A DNA stretch of 64,000 nt from Geosiphon pyriformis. Its lineage: Eukaryota; Glomeromycota; Glomeromycetes; Archaeosporales; Geosiphonaceae. Both the position numbers and the translations under genes were made by a program. The notes under the pieces are model-generated. The model did not search any database and had not been told where the DNA came from. It saw nothing but the letters and a program-made list of their open reading frames with translations. Of the stretch, positions 20,158-32,500 are shown in pieces (the stretch's first letter is position 1; every line of letters begins with the position of its first letter). The stretch is from the NCBI GenBank assembly GCA_016748015.1, contig JAAOMT010000294.1, positions 41,399 to 105,398 of the forward strand, read 5' to 3'.

Positions 20158-23018
20158 TCAATTTTCCCTTGAAGTATTACTTGAAGGTATACTGGTAGTA
20201 CTTGATCTTTTGTTTGCTTTTGTTCCGGCCTTATTAATTGCATTCAATTTTAGCCCATTAACTTTTTCATTCAAAGAACCAGAAGAATCTGAACTAGAAG
20301 ATGTGGCAGAATTGCAAGAATCTGATGATGAAGATCTGACTACATGACAAACTGATTCGTTGTTTTGTAATGGGTGATTAGGGTGGTTATTTTCACGATG
20401 ATTATGATGATACCCATTATGACCATTGTTTTGATTATAATGGACTGGTTGATATGATGCAGGATGAGAATGAGCACTTGGAAGAACTATCCAACTACTT
20501 CTCCTTATAAGGTCCGGAGCACTTCCCGGTGTCATATTTGTTATTCCATTGACACCATGTTGTAGATTAACTCGTCCGTTACCATTAACTGTCGAGGAAT
20601 TCATTGGTATTGGTAAGGTTGTCGATCCATTTGGATTTATATTCCTTACATCACTAGAAGGATGATTATTTCCTCCAGATACGGTAGCACCATTTGAGAG
20701 ACTACTACCACTCCATGCAGGTACTGAACCACGCCTCACCAAGCCTGGACCCATGGTCTCATTCGTAGGTGTACCCGGTGAAACCGGTGAAGGCATAGAA
20801 TTACTATGAAAACCACTCAACGGATATCTTGGTAATGGAGGTAATGCCAATGAAGCCCTTCTTGCGTAACTCAAAGCAGCAACAGCAGCAGAATGCGCTG
20901 CTGCTGCCATTGTTGCAGCTGGATTAAATGTCGAACCTATTGGAGGAGGTAAAATTGTTGAAGGAGTTGTTGGAAGGGATTGTGTCGAATTTGACTGATA
21001 AGAATTTTTGTTGTTATTGTTGTATGGATAATTAGTGGAATGATGTTGATATCCATTATTAAGATTGACAGGATTTTCATGAGACATTCGTCGCATAAGA
21101 TTCGTGATACTATGAGTAGGGGAAGATGCTAAAAGAGAATTGCCATTACTAGTCAACCCGTTTACATTGCCATTATATTTTATAGATGAAGCTATTCCTA
21201 ATGACGGTAATGTTGTGCCATTAGGATTTGGTGGTGGTCCAGGTGGAAAAGGAGGAGCAGCAGCAGTTCGGTACGCATGATCCTCTGGATTCAACGTAGG
21301 TTTTGGTGAAGAATGTCTTTGATTAAATTGTTGTAAATCATCACTTAAATCTCCACTTCGAAAGCGGCTAATGTTGAGTAAAGAACCGCTACTACTTGCA
21401 CGCTTGATTGTGGATCCTAAACTATAAGACCTTTGATGTTGAGATTGATGATGAGTATGATGAGGATATGGTTTGTGTATATGATGAGTATTAATTACTC
21501 CTCCAGGATAAGGAGCACGCATGGGTGAACCATTAAGGGAAGATAGTTGTGAAGAATTACCAAGGCTAGTCATGGAAGAATTTGGAGATGTTCCAGAATA
21601 TGAACCTGTACGAACTGGTGGTGTACTGGAGCCTTGACTTGAATGTATTTGAGGTGAAGATGTCAAAGAATGATATGAGCCATTAATGTTTAATGATTTT
21701 GTTGAAGAGAAACTACTATCTCGACGATGTCCACGACTAAGATATGGATGATCAGTCTGATCTTCTTCTTTCATAGCTTTTGACCCTCCCCCTTTACTTG
21801 TATTGGTATCATCTGTCGAAGGGATTCTCCGTGATCTTTTATTTATAATATTTGGATTTTGTGAATCCCATCTATTACCATTAGTACCATTTTGAAATCG
21901 GGGGCTTTCATATGTTCCGCTTTGTCTAATATCTTCTTCAAAGTCCCAATGTTTCAACAATTGGTCTCCATATCTTTGTAATTCCTCTATGTTAATCGCA
22001 AGGCGAAAGTCGTTTAATATAAGAAATTCTAATTCAAGCTGATTTAATTCGGATACTGGTAAACCTCCAACCTATTAGAATTTGTTTTAAAGATGACAAA
22101 GAAAATTTTAATAAATTCGTTTTTCTGAAAAATTCATTGAGAGAATCACCCCAGGAAAAACTTGAGAGAATATATGCGCTGTGAAATTGGATGAAAAGGT
22201 AGAATAAATATTCAAGGAGGATCATTAGATCGCCTTCCAGGATGATTGCCGAAGAAAATGCAATTCATTTTGCATCTTAAGTAAGAGATCATCCGGAAAA
22301 TCCATCAATTCGAAATAATAGAAAGGTAAGGATTTTTGTTTTGCGACATGTTTGAGATCACTTGAAGTACCGCGAGTATTTTTCTTGGGTTTATTAAGAA
22401 CTTAACCTAGATCCAACTTAACAGTCCAATAAAAGGACATTCCTTTCATCACATTACCTGTATTGATGATGTAAATTTTGTGGAAACTGGCATATACTAC
22501 TATACCTTTGCGTATCTCGAGTTTGTAAAAAATACGTCGGAGAAGAACTTGGAAGACACCATAATACCGGATATGATCAATCGGTGAATGTTAAAGGAAT
22601 CTATAGAGAAAGGCTTGCCAGTAGTAGCTATGGCGTTCTTGGACATACGATCAAAATAAACTAACAAGGAGAGAAAACATTCATTTGTGGTGGGACAGTA
22701 CTTTAAAATACGCGCCAGATATGAGTAAATGTCTATTGATGGAACTGAGCGTGCATGAAAACGGGTAAAGGAAGGGGAAGTAGAAGTGGAAGTAGAAGTG
22801 GAAGTAGAGGTGGAAGTAGAGGTAGAAGTAGAGGTAGAGTTGGAAGTGGAAGTGGAAGTGGGAGTGGAGGGTGTTACTGTCGTGCTACTACTCTCGTTAT
22901 GGTTAATATTGTGTGATTTCAATTGGTCGTTGGCCTGAGTTATCTTTTCAAGAAGTGAGGCCAACATCTTGAGCGTGTCTGTTACGGGAAAATTTGCCAA
23001 GTCCAGAGTATGCATCAT
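20158..23018 (-). CDS. PHO80-type cyclin with long disordered tail
   Basis: Two exons on the minus strand, 23018-22506 and 22071-20158, are joined over a 434-base GT-AG intron to give about 808 residues. The PHO80-family cyclin box starts at about residue 95 (IYSYLARILKYCP), passes through FNIHRLIISGIMVSSKFFSD and FTNSRYAK at the exon end, and continues without a break as VGGLPVSELNQLELEFL and FRLAI in exon 2, which fixes the splice. PHO80-type cyclins bind Pho85-like kinases and in yeast repress phosphate-starvation genes; the exact subfamily here is uncertain. Before the box lies a Thr-Ser dipeptide run (forward 22780-22860). The 600-residue tail is rich in Ser, Asn, His, Pro and Gly, looks disordered, and is unusual beside the short yeast protein. 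The start MMHTLDL is the first Met of the open frame. The gene is divergent from recyclin-1. Confidence 0.85.
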
Positions 23019-24493
23019 GAATAAAATTTTCTTTTTATACTTCGTATTCCAGCCTTGAAAGTGTTGATATTTTTAAAGTTCTTGAAAGGATAAGTATAGA
23101 ACCAACTTGTAAGACGTTCCCTGTTCCTTTCTATTTGGTTTAAGTCAGAAAAGTTTTTAGCGACCGAGGTATTCTGGTTTGTGAATTTGACTTCTATTGG
23201 CCCGAAATCGAATCAGGGCAACAGGTAAAAGACCGAAGTTTTAAACTTCTGATAAAAAGTAGAAGATTAAACGGCTCTTTGAAGGTGAGAAAAATGCTGT
23301 TATTGCTATCAGGTACTTAGTTTAGATGCATGACACAATAAACGGGAAAAGCAAAAGGCCAGCAACACAATGGTATAACACTGAGATGATGAGCAAGACT
23401 ACTTTTTTTTTTTATATAATCCACTTATGTATTCGAGAATTTTCAAAACAATCTTCACGAGTGAATTTTTTTACTATTAGTAAATACTTTATCAAATTCA
23501 TCAAAAGGTTTTGAAATAACGTTATCAATTGGTAAGTTTTTTAAACCTGTGACGGAAAAGATCACTAAATGATTAAATTTAATGATTTATCGGTTATTAT
23601 TTTGAATACCATGTGATCTTTTCCCAAGTCTAAATACTTTTCATTCTATTCGGTTAGAAAATTTTTTACAATCGTTGTCCGCTTTACCAAAAAGCATGCA
23701 AACAGGCCAGTAGACAGGTATTTATAAATCTATAAAAAAAGGTTTTTTACTTAAATCAAATTAGAGCACTGCCACTCCCACTGCAACCACATAATGTATT
23801 ACATGATACAACTTTTTTCAGAACACCAGAGGTTATTCCTTGCCATTCTCACTAAATACAACAACAATCTTTTTTTGACCAAAAGTCTGTTGTAAATTGT
23901 TAACCATTCAAGTTTCTAAACTTGTAAAACCTTGAAATGGATATGAAGCACTTCAACTGCAGTAATGATATCATCCGATAAATAAAAATTCTATTTGATA
24001 TTGCTTGGAAAAGGTCACTTTACTTTCCCACTATCGATCTTTGCTTGATTATTCGAAAAGAAAAAGCGAGCAAAAACCAGTTGATATATTATTGGTTAAT
24101 AAGACAATTATTGTTAATTTCAATATTCTTTGATTTAAAAAATTAATTTATTCATATTTCAATAATAAAAATATTTTTGAGAAATTTAAAGTCAAATTTT
24201 ACATTTTTATTTTTTGTATTTTTTATAATTATGTAAAACATTAAATTCATTATTATTTGCAAAAAGCAAAATTATCTTTAATTTAATCAGCTGAACAATC
24301 AAAATTCTGAAATGTCATTAGTTTATAACTTAACTGCTAATCACAGCTTAAAAAAGATATCGTTATTTTCTGGGAAAATTCCTTCCTTCTGAATCTCGCA
24401 AGATTTTTATATTTGTTTTTACAAAGTTTTTCTTTACAAAAGAGTAAAGATCTTATTTTGCTCCAGGTTTTAGTTATTTACCTATATTCTTCA
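23019..24493. other. Divergent intergenic region between cyclin and recyclin-1
   Basis: About 1.5 kb separates two genes transcribed outward, so it should hold both promoters. The recyclin-proximal half is more AT-rich. I see no gene and no regulatory motif I can name with confidence. Confidence 0.6.
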
Positions 24494-27400
24494 ATGGATG
24501 TATTTGAAATTTTCGAGTCAAATTCTCTTGGCTTAGCCAAACCATTGGTTCCAATAAAGTGTTTAGCCAGGGCAAAACCTCCCTTGCCACCTGATCTTTT
24601 ACTTCGAATCTTGAAGTATCTTCCAATCACCTCCCTTCCAAGTTTTGCACGAGCTTGCCGTCGCTTTAAAGTATTGGTCTATGATGATGAATTATGGGAA
24701 CAACATTTGAAAACTCTAGGAATTTGGGAAAAGAATAGTGTTGATGGAAAAAAAGAATTATCAAGTACACTATCAACTCCTTTAGTTAAAAATTCGAGGC
24801 CCAATGAAGATCCCCCTGTTGATCATTTCTCTCTCAGTCCAGCTTTATCTGCTGCTGATTCGATGCCCTCAACCCCAACCTCAAGTGCTATAATTACCGG
24901 TAATAATTACAGCGGTAATTTGTTGGATTTTTCGCTCCCAGAAGGGAAATCTTCAAACTTCTTTGGAATATTACCCGGATTTCATGATCCATTTGTCCAA
25001 AAGTCCCCAAAATCATCTAACGGTGTAGCTCGAGCAGCTTTCAAAGAAGTTTTTAGTGAGTTGCTACCATATTATAGGGATTTTCGATATAGGCCGAAAG
25101 ATAGTAGGGTTTTTAAGGATTTCTCGGATCCTCTTGATCAGGCTAAAATGTTGGTAAAATTAATCCGATTTGGAAAGCTAAACATTACCTATGATTCGGT
25201 TGTCGTAAGTTCGTGATATTTACATCTTTCTATAGCTTATACTTGTAATATCCCTCACCTTTTATCTAACTTTTATTTTTCTTCAGATAAATAATGTACT
25301 GAAGACTACAATTGAATACTGTGAAAATATGGCCCTTCATCACTTTGAACTAGCCTATAATGCTATTAATGAACCCGAAATGAAGGTATCGAGATCATTA
25401 TTTTACACCCGATTCCCCACATTGCTTTTCTCGTTCAAATTCATTTTATTAATCTCTGGCGACGGTTCGCCTGAAAGAAATGGGCAACGCTCCTTTTGAC
25501 TATAAATGGGGGAGTAACATGCATTCAGGTTTTTATCCAAAAGAATTCTATATTCTTTGACCATTTATATGATCCGCTTGATAATTTCGCGTAAGTTTTG
25601 AGATGTATCTCGCTATTATTTGTCATTTTTTGCTCAAATTCATGAACCCGAAATAATTTTCATGCTATAGGCAATTATCTGCTTCAGGTGAATCAAATTA
25701 CGCTCCTATGAAAGAATTCTTTAAATCTGTCGAAGAAGAGCTAGTAAAACAAGCTGCTTTAATCGATCAGGTTTTTCCACCAGTTGTCAATATCTTTTAT
25801 ATGTTTGTTGAACGTGTTGTCGAGGATGTTGTACGTAGCTTTTTTAATGCTGAAATATTTAATGTTAATTAACTCATTTTCCATAGTTAACCTTCTGCCA
25901 TCTTATTCAAGATCACAGAGTACATTTCCATCCTGATCGAAGAAGCTCATAATCGTGAAAGACTTTTATATTTTAAGACAACTGTTGCAGCTCATCAATG
26001 TTGCCAGCATGTGGCACAGGTACTTTGGAAAGAAGCAAAACCTGGTCTTGAGAAAATCAGAGCCGAAGATTTGATGTATCAATTGTTTGAGCCTATGATG
26101 GAGCAATATTTAACGGAGGAAATGGATGAAATCCGTATTAGATCTGAAGAAGAAATTCTTAAGTGGAGCCAAAAGGTGAACACTTCATTATTTTCATGAC
26201 ATGAAATTTGCTGTTGCAATAACAGCGTGAAGTACCTCTCTCTTCTATGAGGGAGCAATTGATGACCTGTTAAATAGCTGGCTTGATCCACCTGTTCAGA
26301 TTTTTATTTCAAGTTTCATTGATATATATATATATATAATTTAACTTTTTATTTTGTGTGATTTTATCTTAGTTGGTTCACGAAAAAGCAGAGGCCCAAC
26401 AAGCTATTCTTAATAATGAGAATCGAGAAGTATACAAAAGAAATTATCTCTCTTCCTTCCGTAAAATACTCAAACTTCCCACAACTCGTTCGAGAAATTC
26501 CCATTCATCTCCTCATGTATCTACCCCGAATCACGTCAAAAGAAGCAGCACTGGTAGTATTCAAAGTTCTCTTAATTCTCCTCTGAGCCCAGTAAGTACA
26601 ACAGAACTTCAGGCTGCGCTACTTTGGAATGCTCGCCTCGAAAAGCTTCAACAAACACTGAGCTTAGAGATGGCTTTGCAAATGGTCCATCTTAATAAGG
26701 ATGCCCTTCGTAGGGTTGGTTGCTTTTTTGGGTATCCGGATCGTATGGGTTTGAAAATGTAATTATATCGAATTTCTAGAATGGTCCTCATAAATTTGCT
26801 CATGTTTTATTCATAAATTTTTCTAGTCAAGACACCCTAGAATTCATATTCATAACGCTTCTGCAAACTTTAGGTCCAATGCATATCAAACCTGGATTTG
26901 ATACGTGAGTGCAATTTAAAGCTAAATAGTTTTTTCAGATTCGATTTTCCCTTGATAATAACCATTTTATTAGCGCAGTTCAGCACTTGGGCGAATATAA
27001 GCCCGACCTTGAATCTACATCACAAGGCTTGGCACCTTTGGTTGAGTTTTTTGAATTAGTACACATTGCTGATTTAATGCAACAGATGATGCAGGTTTAC
27101 TACGATGAAGAGATGGTATGTTCTTTTATTTCATCTTATCAAAATATCCCAAACTTTTCTTCTTAAATATCTTTTTTACCTTTTGTGAAAAGTGTCAATT
27201 TATAGATAAAAGAGACTTTCTAAATTCATGTAATGAAGAGAAGAAAAAATTTGAAAAAATATTGGATGAGAGTGTAGCTTCAGGTTTGAACAAGGGCATT
27301 CAGGTATGAAATCTCAACCATTCAAAAACCGATACAGTTTGTCATGTAAAAAACTTTTTGCAAAAATGCTGTAGAATGGATGACCGAGAAAGGGTGATGA

Positions 27401-28636
27401 ACCTTTCGGATGTAAACTTGTCTATACAATTAATTTGATATGTAGAAAAATGTTCTGTGAGTTTTTGGTTCCCTTTTCTATAATGTGAACTAAACTGACA
27501 TTCATCGATCATACTTATTAGGTATTAATTGATCAAGTGGAATTTATTCTCACCACAGAACAAAAACCAGAGGACTTCAAACCTGAGAATAACGTAGATT
27601 TAGATTTACAGCCAACTAAGGTATTTATAATCTCATGATTACTTCCTAAAATTTCTCGTCTGATTATATCTCTCATTACTCTTTGTTTACAGGCATGCAC
27701 AGATGCGGTTGATTGTCTTTCGCGCCACGCCAAATTGGTTGTTGGTTGCTCTGATAAAAATACACTAGATGTCTTTTTTCAAGAGATTGNNNNNNNNNNN
27801 NNNNNNNNNATGTTCTGTGAGTTTTTGGTTCCCTTTTCTATAATGTGAACTAAACTGACATTCATCGATCATACTTATTAGGTATTAATTGATCAAGTGG
27901 AATTTATTCTCACCACAGAACAAAAACCAGAGGACTTCAAACCTGAGAATAACGTAGATTTAGATTTACAGCCAACTAAGGTATTTATAATCTCATGATT
28001 ACTTCCTAAAATTTCTCGTCTGATTATATCTCTCATTACTCTTTGTTTACAGGCATGCACAGATGCGGTTGATTGTCTTTCGCGCCACGCCAAATTGGTT
28101 GTTGGTTGCTCTGATAAAAATACACTAGATGTCTTTTTTCAAGAGATTGGATTGAGATTTTTCGGGTATAAATTTCTTTCTGAGGTCATATTAAACTATG
28201 CAATTAATAACCAAGCTTTTTTGTTTAGGATTTTAACCAAACACCTCAAGAAGTTTGTAGTGAACATGAATGGTGGATTTCAAGTAATTAGGTATTATTC
28301 AATGATTTAAAATCTCTATTTGAAATAGTGTCGTCATTTTAACTTTATTTTCTATAAAATAGCGATTTAAACTGTTATTGCTCTTTCATGGCATCACTCC
28401 GACAGCCCGAAATTAAGCCTTATTTTATCGCTATGAAAGAACTTGGAAATATTTACATTATATCCAATGCTCACGATATTGGGGTTTTTGTTCGAGAAGC
28501 TGATCGGTTTAATGGAGTTTTACGCGCTGAAGATGTTTACGAGTTTTGTCAAAAGCGAGAAGATTGGTTGTTGATAAAAAAGGAGGTTGAGAAACAGCTA
28601 TTCGGTTTAAGAGTTGAAGATTGTTCGATTATGTGA
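24494..28636 (+). CDS. rcy1: Recyclin-1: F-box and Sec10-like protein
   Basis: Thirteen exons can be read: 24494-25204, 25287-25385, 25478-25590, 25671-25830, 25912-26175, 26373-26758, 26827-26904, 26974-27115, 27193-27303, 27522-27620 (repeated at 27882-27980), 28053-28165, 28229-28291 and 28363-28636; all junctions are GT-AG. The N-terminus has an F-box (LPPDLLLRILKYLPITSLPS). The long remainder follows the Sec10/recyclin pattern (FIQKNSIFFDHLYDPLDNF, FGYPDRMG, HIKPGFDT). The protein ends in CSIM, a CAAX prenylation box as in yeast Rcy1. Rcy1 acts with SCF and Ypt31/32-type GTPases in recycling membrane cargo from endosomes. The ATG at 24494 was preferred over an upstream one because it immediately precedes the conserved part. 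A 20-N gap with duplicated flanks lies inside; a naive gene model would count exons 10 and 11 twice. Confidence 0.85.
27450..28149 (+). repeat. 340-base exact duplication flanking an assembly gap
   Basis: Bases 27450-27789 and 27810-28149 appear identical over 340 bases and are separated only by 20 Ns. The copy includes recyclin-1 exon 10, an intron and most of exon 11. This is what unmerged contig ends look like, so it is most likely an artefact rather than a biological duplication. Confidence 0.92.
27790..27809. other. Assembly gap (20 N)
   Basis: Twenty consecutive Ns, joining two contigs whose ends overlap. Confidence 1.
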
Positions 28637-29500
28637 AACCCTCGACTTTTTTCTTTACAAAAACATTTAATGTATATTATAATGTGATCTGCTATGGTCA
28701 ACTCTTTCACTTTATTAAAATAATTTTGCCAAGCAATTAGATTTTGAGTATTATAATAATTATGGCGTTCGCCTTGATTCCGCTATGCGATTTCAACCCC
28801 ATTCTGCAAGGCAATTTAAAATTCTTAATCAGAAATCCCTCCTTTACGGTATAATCTGTTTCCGCAGATCGTAGCTTTTCTACAAGAACAAGCGGACTTT
28901 GACTCTTCCTAATGATAATAGTGTATTTGGAGTGCTAGAGCTGATTATGCCTTATCCCAAATATCAATTCCTTATGTAATATAACTCCACTCGGGCCAAC
29001 TAATGCAGGAGGTTTGTATTCAGACATTTGTGCAGTACTAGCATCTTTAGTCAATTGCCATTCAAATTTCAAGTGCGATACAGACACCTTTGCGCTCGTC
29101 AAGTTGACATACAAGTCTCACCGAATTTTTGTATCTTACTCTGGCCGAGAAGACTAGATCCTGTTATTTCTAACGCTCCCCACGACAACTTTCAGACTAA
29201 CGAGATCTCGGTAATTTATGTACCCATCTAGTAGATTGCTTAAGAGCTGGTTCAGCGATGATCTTCCCACGATTTACAAGTTTTACGTCCTATTAATAGT
29301 AATTCGCTCACGCGGATTTCTGTATGAGGATTCCGGTTATCTTCCCAAGTCCCCAAAATCTATGATACATTTATTTCTCGAACGTTATTTTCAATTTACT
29401 TGAATCAAAAATTTGTAACTAGCGACCCGAGTATAAAATTTTTAGTAAATATGTTTTTTTTTATATGAAATTGTTTTTTTTTATATATACACATCTAAAA
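28637..29500. other. Intergenic, balanced-composition patch
   Basis: From about 28,740 to 29,400 the sequence is less AT-biased than the desert that follows. Frames of 60-70 codons are open at 29028-29231 and 29218-29403, but their products are not recognised and they overlap. It could be a decayed gene or a repeat fragment. Confidence 0.4.
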
Positions 29501-32500
29501 GATTTAAAGCGAACGTTTATAGTTATAGCAAAATTACAAGACTTTATTAAATTCAAAAAACTCCTCAAAATTGAATCACAACAAAAAACAAAAAATTAAT
29601 TTTTTGTTACTAAATTGTGAATTTAATATTTTAAATACATTTTTGATTTTAAACTTACTTTTAATATAAAAAATTTTACAACAAAATTAATTGCCAATTT
29701 TTTGTTATTAATTTTACTTGTTTAATTTTAAATTGTATAATTAAATAATTTTAATTGTTATTTTAAATTATGTTTGACTTAAATTATTGCTTTTTGTTGA
29801 TTTGATTTTTACTGAATTATTTTAGCTGTTTAATTTGAATTTTTAAATAATTAATATTGTTTTTTAAAATTAAACAAAATTATTACATAATTAAATTAAT
29901 GAACAGACTATGCATACTTTTATGAAATATAATCTTATAAACAAACTAAGAATTTATAGTTAAACATGATTTATGTTTTTGTTATATATAACCAGTTACT
30001 TAAGCTAACCAAGATTGTATTATGTACTTATAACAACATTAATACTACTATTTAAACCAGAAAAAAACATGTATTGTTTATGTAAATCAAAACTAATGGC
30101 TAAAACTTTATTAATATCCAATAAACAAATCACACTATCTAATAAACTTACAGCCAAATTATATAAATTGTATAAAATAAAAGACATATTATTAATCAAA
30201 TTATGCTTTTCTATTGCTGCTATTACTCGAATAGAAAAACCAATCCAAAAGCTATTGAAAAAACATGATTAAAACGTGATAACACAGAATAATACATAAT
30301 AATTTAAGATAATACACAATAACACAATAATATAAAATAGTACAGAATAATTAGCCATAACATAAAATAACTAGTTATAGTATAAAAAAATAAAACAACA
30401 ACAATTATAATAAGTAATAGCTAATAAGAACAAACAATTGAAAACAATTTTGTAAAACTAGAAAATATATATAAAAATGAGTAGTTTTAACAGAAAAAAA
30501 AAGACAGACAGATAGACAAGAACAAATTTTCTTCTTTTTTTCTTCTATTTTTTTTATGAATTAATCTTATCTATATCTTATATTTATATTACTTTAAATA
30601 AAAAAAATAGTTGAAATCAAATCACTTATATTTGATTTTCGAATTTATGTGTTTCAATTGAATTAATCACTTTTCTTGTCTTAGTTCTCAGCTAAATGCT
30701 TTTAACATAATTGCAGTAAAACCTTAATGATTTGAACCAATTACTTTTAATCATAATATTTAATAATACTAATTTTTTTTCTTTATTTTAATTTTATCTT
30801 TTCTTTTTTTTTACTTATTTTTTTGTAAAATAGCAATATTATAAAATTGACTGTTTGAAAATAGATTTTATAATAGTCTGGTAAAAAAAAGAAGCTTTTC
30901 TAAGATTGAATATTAATATTATCTTATTAGTTTACTAGAAAGACAAAAAAATATTATCAGACCCTAATAATTGTATTCAACTAGCTTAAAAAAAATAGCT
31001 CATCTATATTAACTACAAACAGCCAAAACACTTTTTTATGTCTTTTAACCAAAGAACTTCACAGATAAATTTATATCTATAACAAATCTTCAGAGACTAA
31101 TAATATTAATACACTTTATATATCTACAAAAAAATTTTTTAAGCTTTTTTTATTTAAATTTAGAATACCAAACATTATTATTATATTTTACCAATTTTAT
31201 TTATAATACTGCTTTATATTTAAATCTATATAATTAAACTTTTTTTCTATAATTTGTTATAAGTATTAAATAAATATAACTATAAACAATTAAGTTATTT
31301 TGATTTCTTTAAACATTAACAAAGTCTCAATATATTAGTTATTAAAGACTATATCTTTATAAAAAACTGTGTAAATAAAGTTATTTAAAACACCAAAATT
31401 TATTAATATTACTATTAAAAAAAACAAAAACAATATATTTGATTAAAAAACCCAAAATTTCAAAAATTATTTTAATAAATCTAATTAAATATTAGTATTA
31501 ATTTTATATGTAAAAACATAATCTAAGAATTCAATCTTTTTACAATAAAAATAAACTACTTTTAAGTATTATTTATTATAAAAATACTTTTAAATAACAT
31601 TATTAAAATGTTTTTATTATAAATAAAATTAAAATTTTGTTTTTTTTTAATTCAACTGCTATTACAGATATCTGATCTAAACAAATTAAGCTCCAAAATA
31701 CAAATACTAAAAACAACTTAATTATATAAATAAATATTAATTATATTAAAAAAAAAAAACACTTAAGAACCAAAAAGATATTTTAGAACTTAATAAGTAT
31801 TGGTAATATTAAACCAAAAACTCAAACATTAATATTTAGACTCAAATTATTAAAATATGTAATAGTTTTATTAACAATACTACAAAATTTGAACTTTTTT
31901 AATAAATTATTTGTAAAAACATTAATAATTAACAAATTTGCTTTTATTAAACACTTTTTAATTATTAATAATTTATAAAAATTTATAATATTTTAACAAT
32001 TAAAATTATATCTAAAAACAAAATAGTTTTACAAATATATCTGTTTTAAAAAAAATAAATAAAATCTAATTTTTTTTATTAATAAAAAATTTTTTGCTTA
32101 AAAATTCTGTTATATTTGTTAAACAATTATTCTTTAAAAGTTATATCAAGTTTTTTTAAAAAACCAATCATATTTAAATACAATTTTACATTCAAAATTT
32201 TTAAAATAAGAGTATTATTTAAGCTTAAAAACACAAAAAAATCAAGTTTATTAATAAAATATCACAATTTACATAATTTTAATTAAGCTAATATGTAACT
32301 TAATTAAATAATGTAAAAATTTAATAAAACATAATCAAAAATTTAAAATCTATAAATCTATAATAAAAAAGACTAATAATATTATATATATTTAAAAATA
32401 AAACCAAAGATACAATCTTACTTTTAGTTTAAATCTGTTTAAATAATTTAAGATTATATAACAAAAAATACTACAGAGTTTTACTTAAAAAGTTTTTAGA

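Noticed and set aside
22034-22225. 63-codon minus-strand frame
   Set aside because: It lies mostly in the 434-base intron of the cyclin gene, and the cyclin box is continuous without it.
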